A stretch of 5,960 nt of DNA. It comes from a bacterium (GTDB lineage Bacteria; SZUA-79; Acidulodesulfobacterales; Acidulodesulfobacteraceae). The stretch spans positions 1-5,960 of the forward strand of contig JAJYKQ010000058.1 of NCBI GenBank assembly GCA_021788495.1, given 5' to 3'. The number at the start of each line of letters is the position of its first letter. Position 1 is the first letter of the stretch. Made by a program: the position numbers and the translations under genes. Below the pieces are notes generated by a model. It was not told the origin of the DNA. It saw only the letters and a program-made list of their open reading frames with translations, and searched no databases. Below, in pieces: positions 1-5,063 of this stretch.

Positions 1-2
1 GA

Positions 3-1340
3 ATGTGTCCGAATAAAGCCGAATCGCAAACAGTCGAATTTAAAGAAAGCTGGCGGGATGAAAACCTAAAGTCCCTATGCGCCTTTGCGAATACCGAAGG
101 CGGGCGGCTTATAATCGGCGTGGATAACGACGGTAATGTCGTAGGCATTAAAAATTCTAAAAAGCTCCTCGAAGATTTACCCAATAAAATAAACGATATT
201 TTGGGAATAGTTCCCGATATTAAGCTGTCGAGAAAACAGAATAAAGAAATTATAACCATAAAAACGGATTATTCATATGCGCCGGTATCATATCATGGAA
301 AATTTTATATAAGAAGCGGCAGTACTAATCAGGAATTAAAAGGAAAAGAACTTACTAAATTTATGCTTTCTAAATCCGGAAAAGATTGGGAAGAATATAT
401 AGAATCAAACAGTTCCGGCGACGATATTAACCCTGAAACCGTTGAAATGTTTAAAAGAATTGCGGCTAAAAGGTTATCCTTAATAAAGCAGGAAAAGGAT
501 AATAAGGTGCTTCTCGAAAAATTAAATTTAATAGAGGACGGCAAATTAAAGCGGGCGGGGATTTTACTGTTCGGCAAAAATCCAAAAAAATATTTTACCG
601 GAGCATATATAAAAGTCGGGAAATTTTTATCGGATACTGACGTTATAAGTTCAGATGATATCTTAGGCAATCTTTTTGAGCAGGTAGAAAAGACCTTAGA
701 ATTATTAAAATCTAAGTATCTCGTTTCTGTGATAGGTTACAAGGGGCTATACAGAAACGAAACCCTTGAATATCCCGAAGAAGCATTGAGGGAAGCGGTG
801 ACAAATGCAGTCGTGCATAGGGATTATGTCGGGGCGCATACGCAGATAAAGGTGTATCCGGATAAACTGGTTTTATGGAATGAAGGCGGACTTCCTTCGG
901 GAATGAAAATCGACGATTTAAAAAAATCTCATGCCTCAAAACCGCGAAACGAATTAATCGCCGACGTATTTTTTAAAGCCGGTTTAATAGAAACGTGGGG
1001 AAGAGGAACGGTTAAAATAATCGAGGAATGTAAAAAAACAGGACTTCCCGAACCGGAATTTAAAGAAGAATTCGGCGGCTTTTCAGTATATTTTTATAAG
1101 AAAACGGATTTTTATTCCGAAGATAATTTAAAAAAATTAGGATTAAATCAGAGGCAGATAAAATTAACCTTTTACATAAAAGAAAATAAAAGCGCAAATT
1201 TATCTTCCCTCGAAGGCATAATGCCGGATGTTTCAAGAAAAACCCTTTACAGAGATTTGCGGGAACTTGTGGACAAGAATGTCCTGAAAGCGACCGGCGC
1301 TAAGAAGCTAAGAATGTATAAGCCGATAAACCTAAAATAA
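3..1340 (+). CDS. AlbA_2 (Schlafen-like) / ATP-binding / winged-helix putative transcriptional regulator
   Basis: A 445-residue three-part protein. Residues about 9-125 form an AlbA_2 nucleic-acid-binding domain: EFKESW at 12-17, FANTEGG at 28-34 followed by LIIGV, and FYIRSGSTNQ at 101-110. Residues about 255-365 look like the GHKL-type ATPase module of this family, with EALREAVTNAVVHRDY at 260-275, NEGGLP at 293-298 and GRGT at 333-336. Residues about 380-436 resemble a winged helix-turn-helix (SRKTLYRDLRELVDK). The architecture is that of the 'ATP-binding protein / putative transcriptional regulator' family, common in accessory islands; its biochemical role is poorly defined and I assign none. 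The ATG lies at base 3 and gives a family-like N-terminus, but a slightly longer N-terminus or an upstream RBS cannot be excluded because the window begins there. The stop at 1338-1340 is followed at once by an 11-bp repeat array. A decayed integrase-like stretch downstream suggests a mobile-element setting. Confidence 0.85.
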   Translation: MCPNKAESQTVEFKESWRDENLKSLCAFANTEGGRLIIGVDNDGNVVGIKNSKKLLEDLPNKINDILGIVPDIKLSRKQNKEIITIKTDYSYAPVSYHGKFYIRSGSTNQELKGKELTKFMLSKSGKDWEEYIESNSSGDDINPETVEMFKRIAAKRLSLIKQEKDNKVLLEKLNLIEDGKLKRAGILLFGKNPKKYFTGAYIKVGKFLSDTDVISSDDILGNLFEQVEKTLELLKSKYLVSVIGYKGLYRNETLEYPEEALREAVTNAVVHRDYVGAHTQIKVYPDKLVLWNEGGLPSGMKIDDLKKSHASKPRNELIADVFFKAGLIETWGRGTVKIIEECKKTGLPEPEFKEEFGGFSVYFYKKTDFYSEDNLKKLGLNQRQIKLTFYIKENKSANLSSLEGIMPDVSRKTLYRDLRELVDKNVLKATGAKKLRMYKPINLK

Positions 1341-1345
1341 TTCGT

Positions 1346-1389
1346 TATCGGACATTTATCGGACATTTATCGGACATTTATCGGACATT
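1346..1389 (+). repeat. Four perfect tandem copies of an 11-bp repeat (TATCGGACATT)
   Basis: TATCGGACATT occurs four times head to tail at 1346-1356, 1357-1367, 1368-1378 and 1379-1389, with no mismatches, starting 5 bp after the stop codon of the AlbA_2/winged-helix gene. Because 11 is not a multiple of 3, all three forward frames read the same stop-free 11-residue peptide series, while the reverse strand meets TAA. CCGATAA at 1323-1329, inside the last codons, pairs perfectly with TTATCGG at 1345-1351. The array could be a binding site for the regulator, a slippage-prone tract, or former coding sequence. Confidence 0.9.
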
Positions 1390-1441
1390 TTGCTGAAAGT
1401 TTAATACCTTAACATCTTTACATCAGGGCTTAAACATAGGG

Positions 1442-1579
1442 CTTTATGGTTTGCAGATATTCTACTTCTTTATAATAAATAACGAAGCTCGACGAAACTC
1501 TTAATCTTTAAAATGGGACGACGTGGATTTAAAGAACGATGTTATAGGGACTAAAACCAAGTATGATAGATTAATCTGA
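1442..1579 (+). pseudogene. Decayed tyrosine recombinase (integrase) fragment
   Basis: Read in the frame of position 1442, the translation contains NNEARRNS, then a stop (1502-1504), then SLKWDDVDLKNDVI and GTKTKYDRLI, then another stop (1577-1579). Phage-type integrases carry the catalytic-arginine box and following strand as roughly TG-A/M-R-x-x-E-x-x-x-L-x-W-x-D-V/I-D-L-x-N, followed a few residues later by a T-K turn. The match covers ARRN, LKWDDVDLKN and TKTK in the right order and spacing, apart from about one missing codon and an in-frame stop. The TG before the arginine box is replaced, and no downstream HxLRH or tyrosine motif was found. The similarity is short, so this is a probable relic and not a functional gene. 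Confidence 0.45.
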
Positions 1580-1630
1580 ACGTGTATCAAAAAAGTATCT
1601 GATTTATTTCTTTTCATGCTCACGTCTGTA

Positions 1631-1662
1631 TTTGCCGTGGTGTGGGTTTAGAATATTATAAA
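1631..1662 (+). repeat. Imperfect direct repeat, copy 1
   Basis: The sequence begins TTTGCCGTGGTGTGGGTTTA and ends AATATTATAAA. It matches the copy at 1819-1856 except for a 6-bp insertion in that copy and two substitutions. It lies about 35 bp upstream of the tRNA-like fragment. Confidence 0.75.
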
Positions 1663-1696
1663 ATAAATAAATCTCCCCTTTATCTAAAGCTTGGTG

Positions 1697-1731
1697 TTGC
1701 TGGTTCGAACTCCGCCCCGTTGCCCGCTCCA
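1697..1731 (+). pseudogene. tRNA 3'-end-like remnant (tRNA-Gly-like), no cloverleaf
   Basis: GGTTCGAAC (1702-1710) has the form of a T-loop (GTTCGA), and CCCGCTCCA (1723-1731) matches the acceptor end, discriminator U and CCA of many bacterial tRNA-Gly genes. The spacing from T-loop to CCA is about 5 nt too long. If GCTGG (1699-1703) is the T-stem, its partner TCCGC has lost pairing. No D-arm, anticodon arm or 5' acceptor strand (such as GCGGGC) lies upstream, so it cannot be a working tRNA. A 3'-terminal tRNA fragment is typical of the far attachment site of an integrated island. The isotype is uncertain; an Asp-like end is an alternative. Confidence 0.4.
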
Positions 1732-1818
1732 TTAAAAACCTTGATTAATACTGCATTGAAAGCAATTTTAACATTTCAATATCTTATCTTAACTAAAATT
1801 TGCTATTTTTAACTATAT

Positions 1819-1856
1819 TTTGCCGTGGTCTGGATTTGGGTTTAAAATATTATAAA
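1819..1856 (+). repeat. Imperfect direct repeat, copy 2
   Basis: TTTGCCGTGGTCTGG followed by ATTTGGGTTTAAAATATTATAAA repeats the 1631-1662 element, 188 bp downstream and in the same orientation. The two copies flank the tRNA-like remnant. They may mark a small duplication or an element boundary. Confidence 0.75.
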
Positions 1857-1875
1857 TTCTTTTCATAAAATTTTA

Positions 1876-1904
1876 TTGTTTAAATTTCATAAATTATTTA
1901 TAAT
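1876..1904 (+). promoter_or_regulatory. Candidate sigma-70-type promoter for the HIT gene, possibly giving leaderless mRNA
   Basis: TTGTTT (1876-1881) and a perfect TATAAT (1899-1904) are separated by 17 bp. Transcription would start near 1911, only about 2 nt before the ATG at 1913. No Shine-Dalgarno sequence is visible before that ATG, which fits a leaderless transcript. The -35 match is only half of consensus, and the DNA is AT-rich, so a chance match remains possible. Confidence 0.45.
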
Positions 1905-1912
1905 AAAAAATT

Positions 1913-2311
1913 ATGAAATTTAAAGAGAACTGCATTTTTTGCAAAATAGCGAATAAACGGATACCTGCAGAAATAATCGAAGAAACCGAAGATTTTGTAG
2001 TAATAAAAGATATAAATCCGATAGCCCCTATACATCTTTTGATAATCTCCAAGTCGCACTACGACAGCGTTTTAGATGTCGAATGTAAAGACGGAGCCGA
2101 TAAAAGCGGCATTACCGCCGATAACGGCGACATGGAAGGCCGATTCGGCAGAGAACTTTTTGGAATATTAACCTCGCTTGCCAAGAAATTCAACGTTGAG
2201 GATAAAGGTTTCAGGACGGTTATTAATACCAAAGAAGACGGCGGTCAGACCGTCAACCATTTGCATGTTCATTTTTTGGCAGGCAGAGGATTCGGCTGGC
2301 CTCCGGGTTAA
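1913..2311 (+). CDS. HIT-family (HINT-type) purine nucleoside phosphoramidase / nucleotide hydrolase
   Basis: A 132-residue cytoplasmic histidine-triad protein. The HINT branch hydrolyses P-N bonds of nucleoside 5'-phosphoramidates and aminoacyl-adenylates. The N-terminus has CIFCKI with C7 and C10, as in zinc-binding members, followed by IPAEII. APIHLLIISKSHY (38-50) is the conserved central strand and supplies H49. The catalytic triad is HLHVH (H116, H118, H120), preceded by GGQTVN. The C-terminus ends in WPPG, as in HINT proteins. Between about residues 56 and 80 there is a hydrophilic Gly/Asp/Lys-rich insertion of roughly 14 residues relative to the compact E. coli-type protein (about 119 residues). 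The start is the only sensible ATG and gives the family N-terminus; no Shine-Dalgarno is present. It is separated from speE by 263 bp, so a shared function is not implied. Confidence 0.93.
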   Translation: MKFKENCIFCKIANKRIPAEIIEETEDFVVIKDINPIAPIHLLIISKSHYDSVLDVECKDGADKSGITADNGDMEGRFGRELFGILTSLAKKFNVEDKGFRTVINTKEDGGQTVNHLHVHFLAGRGFGWPPG

Positions 2312-2350
2312 TCTACGTTAATTGTTAATCGTGGTTAATTTTTATAAGTT

Positions 2351-2392
2351 GGATTATATTAAGTGCATTATATTATCTGGATTATATTAGCT
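2351..2392 (+). repeat. Three tandem 14-bp AT-rich repeats (GGATTATATTANNT)
   Basis: GGATTATATTAAGT, GCATTATATTATCT and GGATTATATTAGCT follow one another with an exact 14-bp period. An 11-bp core, G(G/C)ATTATATTA, is shared by all three, and a more decayed fourth unit follows. The array sits in the spacer upstream of speE, 40 bp after the HIT gene. It may be a regulator binding array or simple-sequence DNA. Confidence 0.7.
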
Positions 2393-2393
2393 T

Positions 2394-2501
2394 GATTAAT
2401 TTAAATTTAGCTTAATAAAATATAAAAGCTTTGCAACTTTGCAGTTTTATGCTTTATGATACTTTATGATTTATGTTTTAAAGCTTTTTATTAAATTAAT
2501 C
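2394..2501. repeat. Nested AT-rich inverted repeats upstream of speE
   Basis: The outer arms GATTAATTTAA (2394-2404) and TTAAATTAATC (2491-2501) are perfect 11-bp inverses. The inner arms AAAAGCTTT (2424-2432) and AAAGCTTTT (2480-2488) are perfect 9-bp inverses. The 47-nt interior contains a 10-bp direct repeat based on CTTTATGAT (2452-2460 and 2462-2470). The structure could form a large weak hairpin in the HIT-speE spacer and might act as a leader or terminator. Because the arms are almost all A/T, chance contributes. Confidence 0.5.
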
Positions 2502-2574
2502 CGATTAATTTTAGAATTTTAAAAAAATATTAAAATAATAAAACTTGAAACATTAAAACAAATGGGAAAAATTA

Positions 2575-3438
2575 ATGGAAACTTGGTTTTTTGAGAATCA
2601 GACCGGCAATTTCGGAATAAAAATTAGGGTTGAATCTATATTGTTTCACGAATTTTCGGATTATCAGGAGATAGCGGTTTACGATACTTTGGAATTCGGC
2701 AGGGTGCTTGTTTTAGATAAAGCGGTTATGTTTTCGGATAAAAACGAGTTTGTTTACCATGAAATGCTTGGTCTTGTCCCTTTATTTTCGCATAAAAAAC
2801 CTGAAAGAATTCTTATAATCGGCGGCGGCGACGGCGGCGTAGTCAGGGAATGCCTCAAAAATCCTTTCGTTAAACACATAGACCTTGTTGAAATAGATAA
2901 AAAAGTAATCGACGTTTCCAAAAAATTTTTTCCTGAAATCGCCTGCAAACTTGACGACAAAAGGGTAAGAATACTGGCGGAAGACGGAATAGCATTTGTA
3001 AAAAGAGTTAATTCCGGCGGCAGGGAAGACGAAAAGTACGATGTTATACTTATAGATTCTACCGACCCCGTCGGTCCGGCTGAAGGGTTGTTTAGGCGCG
3101 ATTTTTACGAAGCTGCTTCCGGTTCTCTGAAAACCGACGGAATATTTGCGGCGCAGACGGAATCTCCATTTTTTAATAAAAATTTAATTAAAGACGTAGG
3201 AAAAATTATAAGGGAAATTTATGAAAAATCATCGCTTTATCTGGCTTCTATACCGGTTTATCCCAGCGGTTTATGGAGTTTTACGGCAGGCTCCAAAAAA
3301 TATGATACTAAAGTTATAAACGAAAGTTACGATAATTTTGATTTTGCGGGTCTTGAGACTGATTTAAAATACTATTCCCGCGAAATACATTCCGCCTCTT
3401 TCATTTTACCTAACTTTATAAAGGAGATATTAAAATAA
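2575..3438 (+). CDS. speE: Spermidine synthase (polyamine aminopropyltransferase)
   Basis: A 287-residue cytoplasmic enzyme that moves the aminopropyl group of decarboxylated S-adenosylmethionine onto putrescine, giving spermidine and methylthioadenosine. The N-terminal beta domain is followed by a Rossmann methyltransferase-like fold. DYQEI (29-33) and YHEM (61-64) belong to the substrate pocket. GGGDGG (83-88) is the nucleotide-binding loop. E106 in LVEID is the ribose-binding acid. DSTDPVGPA (161-169) carries the catalytic aspartates and gatekeeping loop, and PSGLW (230-234) is also conserved. It closely follows Bacillus-type SpeE through to the C-terminus. Oddities are LDK where the family has LDG (K49) and a short hydrophilic insertion NSGGREDE (146-153). 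The start has only a weak GGGA (2564-2567) before it. It is first in the cluster, with speB 9 bp downstream, so the two are probably co-transcribed. Agmatine as acceptor is a possible alternative. Confidence 0.93.
   Translation: METWFFENQTGNFGIKIRVESILFHEFSDYQEIAVYDTLEFGRVLVLDKAVMFSDKNEFVYHEMLGLVPLFSHKKPERILIIGGGDGGVVRECLKNPFVKHIDLVEIDKKVIDVSKKFFPEIACKLDDKRVRILAEDGIAFVKRVNSGGREDEKYDVILIDSTDPVGPAEGLFRRDFYEAASGSLKTDGIFAAQTESPFFNKNLIKDVGKIIREIYEKSSLYLASIPVYPSGLWSFTAGSKKYDTKVINESYDNFDFAGLETDLKYYSREIHSASFILPNFIKEILK
3421..3426 (+). promoter_or_regulatory. Shine-Dalgarno-like AAGGAG inside the end of speE, far from the speB start
   Basis: AAGGAG overlaps the last codons of speE (Lys-Glu) and lies 21 nt before the speB ATG at 3448, well beyond usual spacing. 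No other purine-rich G motif lies between; the intervening DNA is A/T only. The speB frame cannot begin earlier because the speE stop TAA (3436-3438) is in the same frame. Translation of speB may depend on coupling to speE or on the A-rich leader. Confidence 0.4.
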
Positions 3439-3447
3439 AAAAATTAT

Positions 3448-4326
3448 ATGATAGAAACCAACTTATCGAAAACTTCTTCATTTTTTAATTCGGCGGATTC
3501 TTATGAAAAGTCAGACTTAATTCTTCTCGGCGTTCCTATGGATTATACCGCAAGCAATATTCCCGGTTCAAGGTTTGCTCCTAAAAGAGTAAGGGAGTTG
3601 TCTTATACGTTAGAAAATTACAGCCCTTTTTTTGACGATTTCATAGACGAAAAGTTTTATGACGCGGGAGATATAGTTCTGCCATGGGGCAATACCGATA
3701 AAAGCATTAAATTTATAGGAGAAACTGCAAAAGGAATTCTATCCGACGGAAAAAAAATAGTAAGTATCGGAGGCGACCATTTGATTACTTATCCGGTAGT
3801 AAAAGAGTATGCCGAAAAATATAAAGATTTAGTGGTTCTGCAGTTTGACGCCCATACCGATTTAAGGGAAGAGTGGAATAACGAAAAATATTCGCACGCC
3901 ACGGTTCTAAAACTTATTCACGATATTATCAAAAAAGGCAACCTTTATCAGTTCGGAATTCGTTCAGGCTCTAAAGAAGAATTCGATTTTGCTAAAAAAC
4001 ATTGCCATATATATAAAAACGACGTTTACGAACCTCTAAAAAAAGTTTTGGGCAATTTGTCTAATAAAGACGTTTATATTACTATAGATATAGACGTTCT
4101 AGACCCGGCGTTTGCGCCTGGAACCGGATACATAGAAGCCGGCGGAATATCGTCTAAAGAGCTTTTGGATTCCGTATCCCTTCTGCTGTCGGAATCAAAT
4201 GTAAATATAGTAGGGGCGGACGTGGTAGAAGTTTGTCCTCCTACCGATAATTCGGACAGGACTTCGGCTATTGCGGCAAAACTTTTGAGGGAAATAATTA
4301 TCGGAATGGCTAAAAATAAAAAATGA
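3448..4326 (+). CDS. speB: Agmatinase (ureohydrolase, arginase family)
   Basis: A 292-residue cytoplasmic binuclear manganese enzyme that hydrolyses agmatine to putrescine and urea. The metal ligands are all visible: H111 in GGDH, D134, H136 and D138 in FDAHTD, and D214 and D216 in IDIDVLDP. H150 in YSHATV and E261 in VVEVCPP also match the family. SRFAPKRVRE near residues 41-50 is the usual substrate-side segment of agmatinases. The loop APGTGYIEAGG (224-233) differs slightly from the common GTGTPEPGG. The gene starts 9 bp after speE in the same frame, and pdaD, which makes its substrate, follows after 105 bp. The product could alternatively act on N1-aminopropylagmatine, as the Thermus homologue does; sequence alone does not separate these. 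Confidence 0.92.
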   Translation: MIETNLSKTSSFFNSADSYEKSDLILLGVPMDYTASNIPGSRFAPKRVRELSYTLENYSPFFDDFIDEKFYDAGDIVLPWGNTDKSIKFIGETAKGILSDGKKIVSIGGDHLITYPVVKEYAEKYKDLVVLQFDAHTDLREEWNNEKYSHATVLKLIHDIIKKGNLYQFGIRSGSKEEFDFAKKHCHIYKNDVYEPLKKVLGNLSNKDVYITIDIDVLDPAFAPGTGYIEAGGISSKELLDSVSLLLSESNVNIVGADVVEVCPPTDNSDRTSAIAAKLLREIIIGMAKNKK

Positions 4327-4418
4327 AATAAAAATAAAAAATCAACGGACAAATAAATTTAAGCAATAAATATTAAATAAGGCAAATTATTATACATTAT
4401 TAAACAAACAAGTAAAAC

Positions 4419-4423
4419 GGAGG
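4419..4423 (+). promoter_or_regulatory. Strong ribosome binding site fixing the GTG start of pdaD
   Basis: GGAGG within ACGGAGGTAA lies 8 nt before GTG at 4432. It is the only strong Shine-Dalgarno sequence among the starts in this window and supports the GTG start, since no in-frame ATG lies nearby. Confidence 0.85.
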
Positions 4424-4431
4424 TAATAACA

Positions 4432-4905
4432 GTGTTTGAAACACCCGATATATATACTCTGGCGGCAGGTACGTCGGAGGGAACTTCAAAATTGGGGGCA
4501 TTCGATAATGCCATTTTAAAAGCGGGAGTCGGCAATACCAATTTAATAAAACTCAGTTCCATTCTTCCGCCGAAAGCGGTTTATAAAGAAAAAATAGTAT
4601 ATCCGAGAGGAGTGTTGGTTCCTATAGCATACGGCGCTATTACCAGCGATAAAAAAGGAGAAACAATTGCCGCCGCTGTGGCGATAGCCGTTTCCGTAGA
4701 AGACGGATTCGGAGTTATAATGGAATTTTCCGGCGTAACTTCAGCTAAAAATGCCGAGGAAACCGTTAGAAAGATGGCGGAAGACGCAATGAAGCACAGG
4801 AATATAGGAATTAAAGAGATAGTTTCTAAAAGCTCGGAGCATACCGTAGAAAATTTTGGATGCGCATTTGCTTCGGTTCCTATGTGGTATTCCAAACTGA
4901 TATGA
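4432..4905 (+). CDS. pdaD: Pyruvoyl-dependent arginine decarboxylase
   Basis: A 157-residue proenzyme that decarboxylates arginine to agmatine. The chain self-cleaves to beta and alpha subunits, and the new N-terminal serine of alpha becomes the pyruvoyl cofactor. The cleavage site is in IKLSSILPP, between S42 and S43, matching the Ser-Ser pair of the Methanocaldococcus jannaschii enzyme. GVGNTNLI (32-39) and AFDNAIL (23-29) line the arginine pocket. E98 in VIMEFSG aligns with the catalytic glutamate, and EHTVENFGCAFAS (136-148) is the conserved C-terminal segment. Length is normal for the family (about 155-165). The GTG start has a strong GGAGG 8 nt upstream. It follows speB by 105 bp, so it may be in the same operon or have its own promoter; none was clear. 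With SpeB and SpeE it completes an arginine-to-spermidine route without the PLP enzyme SpeA. Confidence 0.94.
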   Translation: MFETPDIYTLAAGTSEGTSKLGAFDNAILKAGVGNTNLIKLSSILPPKAVYKEKIVYPRGVLVPIAYGAITSDKKGETIAAAVAIAVSVEDGFGVIMEFSGVTSAKNAEETVRKMAEDAMKHRNIGIKEIVSKSSEHTVENFGCAFASVPMWYSKLI

Positions 4906-4926
4906 TATAATAAGTTCGCATACATA

Positions 4927-4968
4927 ATGCTTTGTTCTTTCGTCGATTAATTATATTCGATTAAGCAT
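4927..4968. repeat. Weak inverted repeat with two internal TCGATTAA copies after pdaD
   Basis: ATGCTT (4927-4932) and AAGCAT (4963-4968) are perfect inverses. TCGATTAA occurs at 4943-4950 and 4957-4964, 14 bp apart. There is no following T-run, so I do not call it a terminator. Confidence 0.35.
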
Positions 4969-4993
4969 CTTAAGATAATTAAACAATGGGGGA

Positions 4994-5063
4994 TTAAGGC
5001 GCGGCAAAATCGGCGCTTCGCGTTTGTTTGAACGCGCGTTGCCGGCATATGTCCGCGCCTTAA
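4994..5063. other. GC-rich nested inverted repeat: candidate structured RNA leader or REP-like palindromic unit
   Basis: The outer arms TTAAGGCGCGG (4994-5004) and CCGCGCCTTAA (5053-5063) pair perfectly over 11 bp. Inside are CGGC (5011-5014) with GCCG (5041-5044), a symmetric 4-by-4 internal loop, then CGCGTT (5019-5024) with AACGCG (5031-5036) closing a 6-nt loop, TGTTTG. About 65 % of 4998-5059 is G or C, against strongly AT-rich flanks. It is not a standard terminator: the plus-strand hairpin is followed by A7, and the minus-strand hairpin by AATCCCCC. It ends 7 bp before the GTG of the next gene, so in a transcript it would form the leader structure. A mobile palindromic repeat is the main alternative. 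Confidence 0.7.

Larger units (their letters stand above)
1341..1912. other. Gene-poor 570-bp stretch: probable scar or edge of an integrated element
   Basis: No intact gene is visible on either strand. From left to right the stretch holds the 11-bp repeat array, an integrase-like decayed fragment (about 1442-1579), the first copy of an imperfect direct repeat (1631-1662), a tRNA 3'-end-like sequence (about 1697-1731), the second repeat copy (1819-1856), and the promoter of the next gene. A stop-free forward frame over about 1660-1809 has no ATG and covers the tRNA-like DNA, so I do not call it a gene. Taken together, an integrase remnant next to a tRNA end suggests an old site-specific integration. 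Confidence 0.45.

Noticed and set aside
329..939. Minus-strand open frames opposite the AlbA_2 gene
   Set aside because: They lie antisense to a well-supported protein, have no family resemblance, and appear to be shadows of its codon pattern.
1346..1389. CRISPR-like array
   Set aside because: The 11-bp units are directly adjacent with no spacers, and no cas genes are present.
1513..1552. Short ORF starting ATGGGACGACG
   Set aside because: Only 13 codons with no RBS. The neighbouring frame carries the integrase-like similarity instead.
1660..1812. Small forward ORF reading LYLKLGVAGSNSAPLPAPLK and onward to TAA at 1810
   Set aside because: It has no ATG or RBS, and its distinctive part is simply translation of the tRNA 3'-end-like DNA, a familiar artefact.
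2754..2960. Minus-strand open frame opposite speE
   Set aside because: It is fully antisense to the conserved nucleotide-binding region of SpeE, and the product is low-complexity Ser/Pro/Ile-rich.
4327..4431. Separate promoter for pdaD in the 105-bp gap
   Set aside because: TATACA (4391-4396) could be a -10, but no acceptable -35 lies 16-18 bp upstream. The AT-rich DNA gives many such matches, so I make no call.
4074..4925. Minus-strand open frames opposite speB and pdaD
   Set aside because: They are antisense to conserved active-site coding sequence with no recognisable domain or RBS.
4994..5063. Rho-independent terminator after pdaD
   Set aside because: The stem is strong, but the plus-strand 3' flank is A7 and the minus-strand 3' flank is AATCCCCC. 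Neither gives the U-tract needed.
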